DNA of 64,000 nt from UBA1479 sp040216635 (GCA_040216635.1 JAVJOU010000027.1:1-64000); one strand, 5' to 3'. Shown: positions 44,861 to 53,616, numbered from the stretch's first letter. Numbers and translations are program-made. The notes: a model not told the origin generated them from the letters alone.

Positions 44861-45844
44861 ATGCGACTTCACACAAAAATCACCATGGCCGTTAAGGCCC
44901 TGGCCTTGTCATGCGCCGTGTTGGTGCCGGCACTTTCGTCGGATGCCGCCCAGGCGGACAGCTATCCGAGTGAGCGGCTTAACTGGACGATTGCGTTCGG
45001 TCCCGGCGGCGGCAACGACATCATGTCGCGCACGATCATTTCGATCTTGGAAAAATACAAACTCTATCCCGATGAGATCGTGGCTCAGAACCGGCCGGGC
45101 GGCAGCGGTGCCGTCGGTTGGGGGTATCTCCACAATCAGGAAGGAAATCCCTATCACATCTCCTCGACCTCGGGCAGCTTCCTGACCACGCCGCTGAAGG
45201 CGAAAACGCCTTGGTCGCCTACGACCTTCACACCGGTTGCCCTGCTTGCGGCAGACGATCTGCTGCTTCTGGTGAACGGCAAATCCGAAATCAAGGATTT
45301 CGACCAGTTCATCAAGGAAGCCAAGGCCAAGGGGCCGGCGATCGGGGGCATCGGTGCCGTCAACGTTGATTTCATCGTGCCGACGCTGCTGGCCGAAAAA
45401 GCCGGTTTCAAATTCGATTATGTGTCCTTCAACAAACAGGGCGAACTGACGACGGCCCTGCTGTCCGGTGCGCTCGACGCCATGGTGGCGAACCCCGGTG
45501 AAGTCGCCGGTCTGTTGGAATCCGGCGATTTGCGGGCGCTTGGGTTCTCGGGCAAGAAGATTCCCGACAGCCTGAAGGGCGTTCCGACATTCGGTGAAAA
45601 AGGCTTCGAGCTGGGCATTTCCATGCCGCGTGGCGTGGTGCTGCCGCCGAATGCCCCCAAGGAAGCGCAAGACTGGTGGATCGAAACCATGAAGAAGGTG
45701 GTCGAAAAGCCGGAATGGGCCGAATACGTCAAAAAGCATGAGCTGACGGAAACGGTCCTGTGGGGCGAAGACTTCCGCAAGTTCCTGGCGAACTCTCACG
45801 ATGAGTTCGCCCGTATCCTCAAGGCCAAGGGTGCGATCAAGTAA
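44861..45844 (+). CDS. tctC: TctC-type substrate-binding protein (Bug family)
   Basis: 327 residues from the ATG with GGAGG (44848-44852) 8 nt upstream. A Sec signal (VKALALSCAVLVPALSSDAAQA) precedes a Bug-fold periplasmic protein with ERLNWTIAFGPGGGNDIMSRT. It captures a carboxylate for the TctAB carrier. The ligand is unknown. It is followed by a large stem-loop and then tctB. Confidence 0.88.
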   Translation: MRLHTKITMAVKALALSCAVLVPALSSDAAQADSYPSERLNWTIAFGPGGGNDIMSRTIISILEKYKLYPDEIVAQNRPGGSGAVGWGYLHNQEGNPYHISSTSGSFLTTPLKAKTPWSPTTFTPVALLAADDLLLLVNGKSEIKDFDQFIKEAKAKGPAIGGIGAVNVDFIVPTLLAEKAGFKFDYVSFNKQGELTTALLSGALDAMVANPGEVAGLLESGDLRALGFSGKKIPDSLKGVPTFGEKGFELGISMPRGVVLPPNAPKEAQDWWIETMKKVVEKPEWAEYVKKHELTETVLWGEDFRKFLANSHDEFARILKAKGAIK

Positions 45845-45860
45845 TTGGACATCAGATATC

Positions 45861-45895
45861 GGCCGCCCGCCGGGCTTTTTTGTCCGCGGGCGGCC
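45861..45895 (+). promoter_or_regulatory. Overlapping stem-loops between tctC and tctB
   Basis: A 10-bp perfect stem, GGCCGCCCGC (45861-45870) with GCGGGCGGCC (45886-45895), overlaps a smaller hairpin GCCC-gcc-GGGC (45865-45875) that is followed by six T residues (45876-45881). The two cannot form together. The small one looks like an intrinsic terminator. Partial termination would leave more tctC than tctBA mRNA. Confidence 0.7.
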
Positions 45896-45996
45896 GGCAT
45901 CGTCCGTCGATTCACTTCCTTCCGCCCCTGCCGATATGGGGCTGTATTGGTTTAATCATTATCCGTGCAAATTGAACTTCAAGGTGGGCTTGCCAC

Positions 45997-46443
45997 ATGC
46001 GAATAGCCTTCATGACCGCTCTGCTGCTGTTGTCCGTGTTCTACGCGGCATTGGCATTTTCGGATTTGGAATTTCTCAGCGCCCGCGGCCGTATCGGGCC
46101 GGGTTTCTTCCCGCAGATCATCGCGGTCCTGCTGGTCGCTTTCGTTCTCTACAACATCGTGCTGGACTACCGGCGGCGTGACGGCGACGAAGCGGTTTCC
46201 GAAAATTGGCGGGTGACCCTTTCGGTTGTCGCCATGGTCGGTCTGCTGATCGTGGCCAGTCATTTCCTCGGCGCGCTCCCGGGAATGGTCATCTTCATGC
46301 TGCTTGCCCTTTCGGTGCTCAACCGGGGGCGGCATGTCACCAATCTGCTGGTCGGGCTGTTGTTGCCCATCGGCTTGTTCACTCTGTTCAGGTATTCGCT
46401 TAACGCAGCGATGCCGCCGGGCCTGCTGGGTCTTCCGTTGTAG
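45997..46443 (+). CDS. tctB: Tripartite tricarboxylate transporter small membrane subunit TctB
   Basis: 148 residues with four hydrophobic segments. It starts AFMTALLLLSVFYAALAF and contains GRIGPGFFPQIIAVLLVAFVL, the characteristic TctB block. It couples to TctA in the inner membrane. tctA follows after 56 nt. Confidence 0.88.
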   Translation: MRIAFMTALLLLSVFYAALAFSDLEFLSARGRIGPGFFPQIIAVLLVAFVLYNIVLDYRRRDGDEAVSENWRVTLSVVAMVGLLIVASHFLGALPGMVIFMLLALSVLNRGRHVTNLLVGLLLPIGLFTLFRYSLNAAMPPGLLGLPL

Positions 46444-46499
46444 GACGGGCAGAACCCACGCATTGATCCGATACCCGATATTCACAGGCAGTCCTCGTC

Positions 46500-48014
46500 A
46501 TGGAAATTTTCGACAATCTCTTTCTCGGTCTCTCCGTCGCCGTCTCTCCGATCAATCTCGTCTATCTTCTGATCGGCTCCTTGATCGGGATGGTCGTCGG
46601 CATCATTCCCGGTTTCGGCCCCGCCGCGGGGTTGTCGATTCTTCTGCCGCTTACCTTCGGAATGGATCCGACGGGGGCCATCATCATGCTCGCGGCCATC
46701 TATTATGGTGCGATGTACGGCGGCACGATTACGTCGATACTTCTCAATACGCCGGGTGAATCCGCCGTGGTGGCCTCCACGTTCGACGGTTTTCCGCTGG
46801 CCCAACAGGGGCGCGCCGGGCCGGCATTGGTCATGCAGGCGGCGGCATCCTTCGTCGGCGGAACGGTGGGGATCATTCTGATCTCGGTCCTGGCCGCCGT
46901 TTTCGCCACGGTGACCCGTAATTTCGGGCCGCCTGAATTCTTCATGCTTGTAATGATGGGGATCGTGACGCTGGTCGTTCTGATCGGCGAAAACTGGCGG
47001 TATGGCGCGATCTCAGCCCTGATCGGGTTCGCCATCGGCACGGTCGGCGTCGACCTGGAAACCGGGATTCAGCGGTTCACCTTCGGGTCGGCCGAACTGA
47101 TCGGCGGGATCGAATTCATCCCCATCGCCATCGGTCTGTTCGGGCTGGGCGAACTGTTTTACGCCTTTTATCAGGGGCTGCACCGTGCCGGCAGCGGCGG
47201 CATTATCCAGTATCAGAACGAAGCCCGGTTCTGGCCGGAACTGCGTGATTGGGTTGAATCGAAAATGGCCTTTGTCAGGGGCTCGATCTTGGGTTTCTGC
47301 ATCGGCGTGGTGCCGGGCGCGGGTGCGACCGTCGCGTCCTTGATGTCCTATTCGATCGAGAAATCAGCCTCGCGCACACCGGAAAAATTCGGCAAGGGTG
47401 CGATGCCCGGTCTGGTGGCGCCGGAATGCGCCAACAACGCGGCCTCCGCCGGCGCCATGGTGCCGTTGCTGACGTTGGGTATACCGGGGTCCGCGTCAAC
47501 CGCGGTTCTGCTTGCCGCGCTGTTGATGTGGGGGCTGAAGCCGGGTCCGCTGCTGATGGAGCAGAATCCCGAATTTGCCTGGGGTCTGGTCGCCAGCATG
47601 TATCTGGGCAATATGGCGCTGCTCGCCATCAGTATTTTCGCCATTCCTTTGTTCGTGTTGTTCATCAAGCTGCCTTATCGCATTCTGGCACCGGCCGTCA
47701 TCGTCGTTTGCACCATGGGAACGTTCAGCGTTCACGGCAGCATCGTCGAGGTTTGGCTGATGTTTGCCGCCGGCATGGTCGGCTTTTTCATGAAGCTTTA
47801 CGGGTTCTCTCCCGCGGCGACGGTTCTGGCCCTGGTGTTGGGGCCGTTGGCGGAAGAAACCCTTCGCCAGACCTTGATCATTTCCCGGGGCTCACCCCTG
47901 ATCTTCGTCGAACGGGGAATGTCACTCGGCATTTTGATCGTGACTGTGGGTGTCGTCCTGTTCGGAATTTGGATGAGCCGTTCACGGCGAAAGTCGAAAC
48001 AGGCATCCCCCTGA
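46500..48014 (+). CDS. tctA: Tripartite tricarboxylate transporter large membrane subunit TctA
   Basis: 504 residues, standard for TctA. It contains GMVVGIIPGFGPAAGLSILLP, YYGAMYGGTITSILLNTPGE and a second inverted-repeat block GVVPGAGATVASLMSYS with the GIPGSASTAVLLAAL segment. It forms the transport path energised by an ion gradient. It is the last gene before the compositional change at 48 kb. Confidence 0.94.
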   Translation: MEIFDNLFLGLSVAVSPINLVYLLIGSLIGMVVGIIPGFGPAAGLSILLPLTFGMDPTGAIIMLAAIYYGAMYGGTITSILLNTPGESAVVASTFDGFPLAQQGRAGPALVMQAAASFVGGTVGIILISVLAAVFATVTRNFGPPEFFMLVMMGIVTLVVLIGENWRYGAISALIGFAIGTVGVDLETGIQRFTFGSAELIGGIEFIPIAIGLFGLGELFYAFYQGLHRAGSGGIIQYQNEARFWPELRDWVESKMAFVRGSILGFCIGVVPGAGATVASLMSYSIEKSASRTPEKFGKGAMPGLVAPECANNAASAGAMVPLLTLGIPGSASTAVLLAALLMWGLKPGPLLMEQNPEFAWGLVASMYLGNMALLAISIFAIPLFVLFIKLPYRILAPAVIVVCTMGTFSVHGSIVEVWLMFAAGMVGFFMKLYGFSPAATVLALVLGPLAEETLRQTLIISRGSPLIFVERGMSLGILIVTVGVVLFGIWMSRSRRKSKQASP

Positions 48015-48137
48015 GCGGCCGGGTAACATCGGAAAGGTAGCCGACGATGTCTTCAAGGAAAGACGAGTCGGACAATGGCACGATGAGCAGAGGAGTGGTG
48101 GTGGGGACAGTCTCAGGCGAACCGGTCTCTGCCTTAC

Positions 48138-48267
48138 TTCCCTGTTTAACTGAGAAAAAACAAGGAAGATTCCTTAAACTTAGATTTAATGGACTTCCTG
48201 CGAGGCGGGTACGAGCTAATGACGGTGCACGTCCTCGTGGAATTCCCTAAACTAATATCAGGGAATT
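48138..48267. repeat. Short TTCC(C)TNAAACT repeats at the island edge
   Basis: Three direct copies are TTCCCTGTTTAACT (48138-48151), TTCCTTAAACT (48170-48180) and TTCCCTAAACT (48243-48253). The last also forms an inverted repeat AATTCCCT (48241-48248)/AGGGAATT (48260-48267). The segment is AT-rich compared with flanking genes. From memory, similar GGGAA/TTCCC spacers occur next to integrase genes in alphaproteobacteria. No integrase is visible here. Confidence 0.5.
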
Positions 48268-48289
48268 TCGATTGCGGGAGCAGGAAAAG

Positions 48290-48412
48290 ATGTCGGCTGA
48301 AGGTTCGGCTGCTTGCAAGCCAGCAAAGAAACGGAAAACTCGTCAAGGTAGGCGAAAGAAGCATGATGAGCATGTTTCTTATGATCTGCTGATCGAAATC
48401 TGGAATTATTAA
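48290..48412 (+). CDS. Small basic protein, 40 residues
   Basis: The ATG is preceded by GGGAG and AGGA in GCGGGAGCAGGAAAAG. The product has a Lys/Arg-rich middle (KKRKTRQGRRKKHDEH) and an aromatic end (LLIEIWNY), then TAA. The same frame continues open beyond the stop to 48799, so it could be the 5' part of an interrupted gene. No family recognised. Confidence 0.4.
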   Translation: MSAEGSAACKPAKKRKTRQGRRKKHDEHVSYDLLIEIWNY

Positions 48413-48469
48413 TTCAGTTTTTGCATCAGCGATCCCAAGAGCCACTTCGGTGCGGGATCATATAGTGGA

Positions 48470-48799
48470 TTGGCAGCACTAACGTTCAAGGGGGCGTTCG
48501 AGAACCCAAAGAAACTAAAATATAAATTCGGGGAACTGACACTTAGCGTGCGGTCAGACGTGGCGCATGAGAAATATGACGATGTGCCTCGTTCGATCGG
48601 GGGGCTCTCGGCTAATGCAGACACACTTTATGCCTACATCTTTGTGCCAGTCGAGCGTTTTGCTGAATTGGCTGCCGTTGCGGCGACCAATCGGGTCCAG
48701 GTTGCCTATATCCATGGCACACGGATTAGGTATCGCTCCGGTGCGGTCACCGGTTTTTCTCTCAGTACCGGAATCGAAGAAGAAGAAACTTCAGACTGA
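48470..48799 (+). CDS. Hypothetical protein, possible 3' part of an interrupted gene
   Basis: 109 residues if started at TTG 48470. The frame is open from 48413 without a canonical start. The sequence alternates polar and hydrophobic residues (LKYKFGELTLSVRSDV, VQVAYIHGTRIRYRSG), suggesting a small beta-rich fold. It is in frame with the 40-residue gene across a single TAA at 48410. A weak GGGG-ctct-CCCC stem at 48809-48828 may end transcription. No family recognised. Confidence 0.45.
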   Translation: MAALTFKGAFENPKKLKYKFGELTLSVRSDVAHEKYDDVPRSIGGLSANADTLYAYIFVPVERFAELAAVAATNRVQVAYIHGTRIRYRSGAVTGFSLSTGIEEEETSD

Positions 48800-48894
48800 A
48801 TCCTACGCAACGGGGGCTCTCCCCGGTTAAAATGCCTGGGTTTGTCACGCTAGCTCTGCATTTTAAATTCCCGATAGTTGACCAATGAAAGGGT

Positions 48895-49071
48895 TTAAGC
48901 GTTGCTTTGGATCGGTTCGGTCCTAATAGCCGTGTGGGATGGCATCGAAACCAGGAATGCTGGAACAGCCATTTTCGCGTGGCTAACGGTGTTTGCGACG
49001 GATAGAGCGGCAGCTATGACCAAGAGCACACTACCCACGAGCCTCATGTGGCGGAGAGTGCTAATCAGCAT
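48895..49071 (-). CDS. Small secreted protein
   Basis: 58 residues from ATG 49071 with GAGGAAAC upstream, overlapping the end of the cytochrome c gene (stop at 49061-49063). The N-terminal MRLVGSVLLVIAAALSVANTVSHA is a signal peptide or anchor, leaving about 30 mature residues. It is the last gene of the minus-strand cluster. No family recognised. Confidence 0.6.
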   Translation of the reverse strand: MLISTLRHMRLVGSVLLVIAAALSVANTVSHAKMAVPAFLVSMPSHTAIRTEPIQSNA

Positions 49072-49624
49072 TTTGTTTCCTCGCACCATCCGGCTGGCTT
49101 GTCGAAGCCGCGCTCGGTGCCGGAAAGCCTCCACGAACCTGAGTCTCCTCCCACTGGAACTGTCGTTGTTCCGGCGTCCAAAGAGTCTTCAAGTACGTGA
49201 TCACATCGCGGATCTCATCGGATGAGAGCTGGTCCTGGAAAGCGGGCATAGTCAGATGCCGGGTCTTGTTGAAGGGGTCCCTCCAGCCCTCGCTCACCAT
49301 CCTATACAGCATGGCATCGGAATGCTTCCAGGTATGGCCCTCGGCGTTGTGAGGTGGCGCCGGCAACTCACCTTGGGCGTTGGGCGTTTCCCAGTTCGGT
49401 TGACCTTCGCCGCGGGCGCCGTGACAGGATGCGCAATATTCCTGATAAATCTTGCGGCCTGCCTCGACCTGTTGCATATCCAACGGCGGCGGGTCAGCCT
49501 CGGACAGCGCCCGCGAGCCTTCGGCAGCATCGGACTCTTCATGTCCGGACGCAACACCCAAACTCAGCCCCGATAGCACCAGCCCGCCGGCCAGCAGAAG
49601 GCCAGCAAGCCGCATTACTGCCAT
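49061..49624 (-). CDS. Periplasmic c-type cytochrome
   Basis: 187 residues with a signal peptide (LAGLLLAGGLVLSGLSLGVASG). Haem is bound by CASCH in YQEYCASCHGARGEG, and the axial Met is probably in HLTMPAFQDQLSSDEIRDVITYLKTLW. It is a class I cytochrome c domain as found in electron donors to oxidases or in oxidase CcoP/CoxB tails. It starts inside the end of the beta-propeller gene. Confidence 0.88.
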   Translation of the reverse strand: MAVMRLAGLLLAGGLVLSGLSLGVASGHEESDAAEGSRALSEADPPPLDMQQVEAGRKIYQEYCASCHGARGEGQPNWETPNAQGELPAPPHNAEGHTWKHSDAMLYRMVSEGWRDPFNKTRHLTMPAFQDQLSSDEIRDVITYLKTLWTPEQRQFQWEETQVRGGFPAPSAASTSQPDGARKQNAD

Positions 49625-50490
49625 CGCTTGCTCATTCTCGAACGGTGCACGACCCGGCCATCAGCCAGCAGCGCGTAGAGCACACCCGACCGCGAATGTG
49701 CGAGGGCCGTGATCTCGGTGCCCGGTGAGCCAGCGGCTTCCCATTCCTCGCCGCCGTTGACCGTGCGGTACAATTGCTCGCCCACGGCTGCATAGAGCTC
49801 TTTCGGTCGGTTAGGATCATAGGTAACGGCCGCGACCGGACCCGGCAGGCTTCCAGCAGGTCGCCAACCACAAAAGCAGTCCATCGAGCGATAGGCTCCT
49901 TTGTCCGTCGCGGCGAAGAGCCAGCCGGATTGCATGCTGCCTTCGAGGTTGGAATGGATGAATCGCCGAACCTTGGCGTCGGGCCCCTTGTCCACCATGC
50001 GCCACCGCACACCACCGTCCTCGCTGCGATAGATGCCTTCTCCCGCCACCACCGCGAAGAGGGTATCCGGCGCGGTGCTGTGCGCCGCGAACGCGATCAC
50101 CTCGCGGCTCGGCAGACCCTGATCGATGTGGCTCCAGCTCTTGCCGGCATCGACGCTCTTCAGGACGCCGAGGCCGGGGCCCGCTAGGTACAGTTGACTT
50201 TGTTCGCCTGCCGAGACAGAAATCGCCGCGATCCTGCTACCGTCAGGCAGCGCTGTAAGAGACACTTTCGTCCACTCTCTGCCCGCCATACTGCGCCGGT
50301 ACAGCGCTCGGCCATCCGACCGGTACAAGGCGTCCGTCCGCGGCTCATATACCAAGGCGCCAATTGCCTGACTTAAGCTGGGGGCGTTGTCGGAAGCTTC
50401 CGCAGCGCCAGTGCCAGCTAACATCGCAACCACTGCGGCGAATGCGAGCTTCTGTATTCCCTTCGCAAGGTATCTAGACATTTCGTTCAT
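49615..50490 (-). CDS. BNR/Ycf48-like beta-propeller protein, exported
   Basis: 291 residues. Signal peptide FAAVVAMLAGTGAAEA. Repeated BNR-type motifs: ALYRRSMAGREWTKVSL, VLKSVDAGKSWSHID, IYRSEDGGVRWRMVD, LYRTVNGGEEWEAAG. Such propellers act in protein assembly (Ycf48/HCF136 type) or bind surfaces. Its place between CtaG, SCO and a cytochrome suggests help in assembling a periplasmic redox complex (inference). AAAGGAG precedes the start. Confidence 0.78.
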   Translation of the reverse strand: MNEMSRYLAKGIQKLAFAAVVAMLAGTGAAEASDNAPSLSQAIGALVYEPRTDALYRSDGRALYRRSMAGREWTKVSLTALPDGSRIAAISVSAGEQSQLYLAGPGLGVLKSVDAGKSWSHIDQGLPSREVIAFAAHSTAPDTLFAVVAGEGIYRSEDGGVRWRMVDKGPDAKVRRFIHSNLEGSMQSGWLFAATDKGAYRSMDCFCGWRPAGSLPGPVAAVTYDPNRPKELYAAVGEQLYRTVNGGEEWEAAGSPGTEITALAHSRSGVLYALLADGRVVHRSRMSKRWQ

Positions 50491-50601
50491 TCGATCTCCT
50501 TTAAGTAGGCGTTGTTGCGGCCGTGTTTTTTCCGCCCGAATAACGGTGCCATTCTCATGCCCATGGCTTCCTGGGCTTACCGTCTACACGGCCGTTCTGC
50601 G

Positions 50602-51297
50602 TCATTGCACATTGGCATGGATGCTCAGCTCGACGATGGGGCGAGCTGGATCGTTGGTGTTGAACTTCACGCTTCTCGTGACCGGTCCCTGCACCGGCAT
50701 CAGCGACGGCCTGTAGATGACCCGGACGGTCGCGGTGAGGCCGGGCTCAACGACGCCCTTCCAGAACTGGATGGCGGGCGCATTGTGCATCTCCATGTTA
50801 AAGGCCGGGCTCTGTTCATCGTCGACGATCACGTGCGCGAAGGTGCACATGCACGAGGTCTGGACCTGCGAAATCTCGAGCGGCTCGCCGCCGACATTCC
50901 GCAAGAAGAATTCGGCGCTGCGCTCCTCGGACACCGCCATCGCGCCGAGATCCTGGTTCTCCTCGGAGATTTGCACCGTGGCCTGGTTAGAGAGTTGAGA
51001 GCTACGGCTCTCCTCCGTCATCGCTGGCGGTTGATTCTCGCTTCTCGCCGAGAAGTCGTATCCCAACACCTCATAAGAAAACGTGCGATACGCATTGCGG
51101 TGGTGGGGATCAGATGCACGAATGTCTGTCCAAGCCTCAGAGGCCAAAGCACCGCCGACGAGCAGTGCAGCGGCACCAGCAAAACCGGCGCGGGTGACCT
51201 TGCGTCGTCTCGCGACCGACGGAACACCGTGTGCACGCCTTTGTGCAGTGTTTCCCTTGGTGCTGCCACGCCTGTGGCGGGGCTTGGGTTTCTTCAT
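50602..51297 (-). CDS. DUF1573-containing protein with N-terminal membrane anchor
   Basis: 231 residues from ATG 51297. The N-terminus is basic (MKKPKPRHRRG) followed by one helix (AGFAGAAALLVGGALA). The C-terminal domain has the DUF1573 pattern FFLRNVGGEPLEISQVQTSC-MC and KFNTNDPARPIVELSIHA, an immunoglobulin-like fold. Cys pair CMC might bind metal. It starts at the ctaG stop (TGATG), so it belongs to the CtaG-SCO operon and may be a copper-relay helper. Confidence 0.78.
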   Translation of the reverse strand: MKKPKPRHRRGSTKGNTAQRRAHGVPSVARRRKVTRAGFAGAAALLVGGALASEAWTDIRASDPHHRNAYRTFSYEVLGYDFSARSENQPPAMTEESRSSQLSNQATVQISEENQDLGAMAVSEERSAEFFLRNVGGEPLEISQVQTSCMCTFAHVIVDDEQSPAFNMEMHNAPAIQFWKGVVEPGLTATVRVIYRPSLMPVQGPVTRSVKFNTNDPARPIVELSIHANVQ

Positions 51298-51968
51298 CGT
51301 GCGCTGTCCGCCACACGAGATGCCGAAGCCGAGCCCGTGCCCGATGTGCTCGGCTCGTATGAGACCTTGTGTTCCCTCATGTACCGGTCGCGGGCCTCCG
51401 TGCCTTGATCGAAGAAGGTGTATGACAGAGTGATGGACGCGACCTCCTTCGCGTTGGGGTCTTCCACAAGCTTTGGATCGACGAAGAAACTCACCGTGAA
51501 CTCCTTCTCCTCCCCAGGAAGGAGAAGCTGCTCGGTGAAGCAGAAGCACTCGATCTTGTTGAAGTATTCTCCGGTCTTGAACGGCGTAACGTTAAAGGTG
51601 GCGGTGCCGAGATACGGCTCTTTGCCGATGTTCTTGCCTTTGTAGGCGATGACCCGTTCTTCGCCGAGGCGAAGTTTGACGGGCTCGGGCGCTACAAAAC
51701 GCCAAGGCAGGCCTGGGGCGACGTTGGCGTCGAAGCGGACCGTGATCTCCCGATCGATTACGGCCGTCGGCGCGGCTTGCGCAGCCCGTGTCGTTCCACC
51801 GAACCCCGTGACTTCGCAGAACAGCTGGTACAGCGGTACCGAGTAATAGACCAGCGTGCCCATCGCCATCGGGATAAGGACGACACCTGCGGCGACCTTG
51901 AGGTTCCGCCGTCGACGCTTTGCCGCCGTTGTACCTGCCGTTCCTGCTTTGCCGGTGCCTGTCACCAC
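51294..51968 (-). CDS. ctaG: Cytochrome c oxidase assembly protein CtaG/Cox11
   Basis: 224 residues. One N-terminal helix (VAAGVVLIPMAMGTLVYYSVPLY), the QLFCEVTGFGGTT block, and the copper-binding CFCF in NKIECFCFTEQLLLPGEE. Cox11 delivers Cu(I) to the CuB site of haem-copper oxidase subunit I. The GTG start overlaps the sco stop. No oxidase subunit genes are in the window, so they must be elsewhere or beyond the right edge. Confidence 0.94.
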   Translation of the reverse strand: MVTGTGKAGTAGTTAAKRRRRNLKVAAGVVLIPMAMGTLVYYSVPLYQLFCEVTGFGGTTRAAQAAPTAVIDREITVRFDANVAPGLPWRFVAPEPVKLRLGEERVIAYKGKNIGKEPYLGTATFNVTPFKTGEYFNKIECFCFTEQLLLPGEEKEFTVSFFVDPKLVEDPNAKEVASITLSYTFFDQGTEARDRYMREHKVSYEPSTSGTGSASASRVADSAR

Positions 51969-52678
51969 GAGAACACGCCCTTTACCTTATCCCACCAGGT
52001 CTGCTCGACATGGCCGTGGTCGGAAGGAGCATTCGACTCGTTCACTAGGGCGTTGATGAACAGGACCAGATTGGTCGGCTCGAATTTTAGGCCATGAAAA
52101 TTGGCGCGCCAGCGGTCCCGCTTATCGGAAATATGCGTGACCACGCTGTGCGTCTGGTAGCCGTCCTCGGTCTTAATAAACTTGTGACCATGGGCTTCGG
52201 CGAGCCGCCGGGTCGTGTCCTCCGGCTGATCCGGTGTCGTTGTGAGGAAAACCCAGTTGACCGGGTCAAGACCGTGCGCTGGGCCGTAGTCTCGCAATAC
52301 ATCGGGCGTGTCGTTCTCGGGATCCGTGGTGATGGTGACGAACTGGACCTGATCCTTCATCGGCGTCTGGTTCACCATCTCCTGGATTTCGGCGATCCGG
52401 TCGGCATGCAGCGGGCACACATCGGGACACCCGGCATAGATGAAGTGCAGGACCACGACCTTGCCGCCAAGATCGGCACGGCTAACCACTTTGCCGTCGG
52501 CGTCCTGAAGCGTGAAATCCGGCGCCTCTTTGTCGAGCGGCTGAAAATAACTCTCCTTGTCGCCCATCAGGCGATCGAGCTCGCCCTTGTCCTTGATCGA
52601 ATGGGCGGTCGCCGAGGTCGCCGTTACGGCAACCATCCCAAGCGCAAAAAGGAACAAAATTACGACTCGTCTTCTCAT
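51962..52678 (-). CDS. SCO1/SenC family copper chaperone
   Basis: 238 residues from the ATG with GGAGAAG upstream. Signal or anchor VVILFLFALGMVAVTATSATA. Thioredoxin-like SCO domain with the Cu-binding CxxxC in YAGCPDVCPLHAD and the distal His in HSVVTHISD. It loads copper into the CuA centre of cytochrome oxidase. It is directly upstream of ctaG in one operon. Confidence 0.93.
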   Translation of the reverse strand: MRRRVVILFLFALGMVAVTATSATAHSIKDKGELDRLMGDKESYFQPLDKEAPDFTLQDADGKVVSRADLGGKVVVLHFIYAGCPDVCPLHADRIAEIQEMVNQTPMKDQVQFVTITTDPENDTPDVLRDYGPAHGLDPVNWVFLTTTPDQPEDTTRRLAEAHGHKFIKTEDGYQTHSVVTHISDKRDRWRANFHGLKFEPTNLVLFINALVNESNAPSDHGHVEQTWWDKVKGVFSW

Positions 52679-52748
52679 GATCTTCTCCAGTGGGCACGCT
52701 CCTACGATCACTAGCGCATTCGCTGTCGCAGGCTGATCTCTCCAATAA

Positions 52749-53300
52749 CTAGTCGATCACACCGCAATACATGCGAGTGCCGCCTTTGCCGTGCGAATGC
52801 TGCATGTGGCCGCTGTAGCGATCTGCTCCTGCGTGGATCATCAGACTGCGCCCCTTCACGTCCGCGACCTTGACACGCGGCGCCAGGACAGGGATCGAGA
52901 CGGAGCCATCAGGTTCGACGATCACGTTCGGCAGGTCGCCCAGATGCCCGTCGCCATAAGGGCCGGTGTGCTGTTTGGTATCCTTCGGGTCGTAGTGGCC
53001 GCCGGCGGCACCCCCCGGAATTACTTCGCCATCCTTATTCTCCGGCCCACAGTCCGGGTTTTGATGGACGTGGAGGCCGTGCAGCCCTGGTTGCAATCCG
53101 GTAAAATCGGGCTTGATCAGGAGGCCGTAGGCGCTGTCCTCGAGATCTACCCGTCCGATCTCCTGACCGCGGCCGTCTTTCATCACTTCGTGGAGTGTGA
53201 TGCTGACATCAGCGGCAGAAGCCGGGCTACTCGTTGTCGCAGCCAAAGCAACAGTCGCGTAAAAAATGCCGATCCTGGCGTATCTCCAAATACCAATCAT
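52749..53300 (-). CDS. sodC: Periplasmic Cu/Zn superoxide dismutase
   Basis: 183 residues with a signal peptide ending ASA. Copper and zinc ligands are visible: HVH in GLHGLHVHQNPDCG, His in GGHYDP, further His in QHTGPYGDGHLGD with the Asp ligand, and MIHAGAD. The Cys pair for the disulfide (PDCG, MYCGVID) is intact. The loop after MIHAGADRYS is His-rich (GHMQHSHGKGG) instead of the common DHPAPLGGGG, perhaps extra copper binding. It destroys superoxide in the periplasm, fitting the copper-stress setting. Confidence 0.94.
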   Translation of the reverse strand: MIGIWRYARIGIFYATVALAATTSSPASAADVSITLHEVMKDGRGQEIGRVDLEDSAYGLLIKPDFTGLQPGLHGLHVHQNPDCGPENKDGEVIPGGAAGGHYDPKDTKQHTGPYGDGHLGDLPNVIVEPDGSVSIPVLAPRVKVADVKGRSLMIHAGADRYSGHMQHSHGKGGTRMYCGVID

Positions 53301-53616
53301 GCTCTTCGTTCTCTCTCTTAGGCTCGTTATCGTAATACTTCGGGTAACATCTCAATCGTGTGAGACCTCTTTAAACCTTCATGAATCTCTTCGGTTGCGA
53401 GCGACTCTGCTCGGGTTGGCAGCGGTTCCAATGCGGCGTCTGCAAATCAACAACGCCATTTCGCAGGCAGCACACCGTTCTGCACGAGGAACAACGTACC
53501 CTCGTTACCTCGCCGGGAGCGGTAGGTAGCCAAATCGTAAGAGTAGCTGACATCATTCGATTGGAATGGGTCGCGAGGTTCGATCAACAGGTATTTGGCC
53601 TTATGGCTCCTCCCCT
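53301..53616. other. 316-bp intergenic region before sodC
   Basis: No protein-like reading frame with family features was seen. It should hold the sodC promoter on the minus strand, but no clear -35/-10 pair or MerR-type palindrome was found. A 61-codon minus-strand frame at 53371-53556 is not convincing. Confidence 0.4.

Noticed and set aside
53371..53556. 61-codon minus-strand frame before sodC
   Set aside because: No signal, no family match and no ribosome site. It is treated as intergenic.
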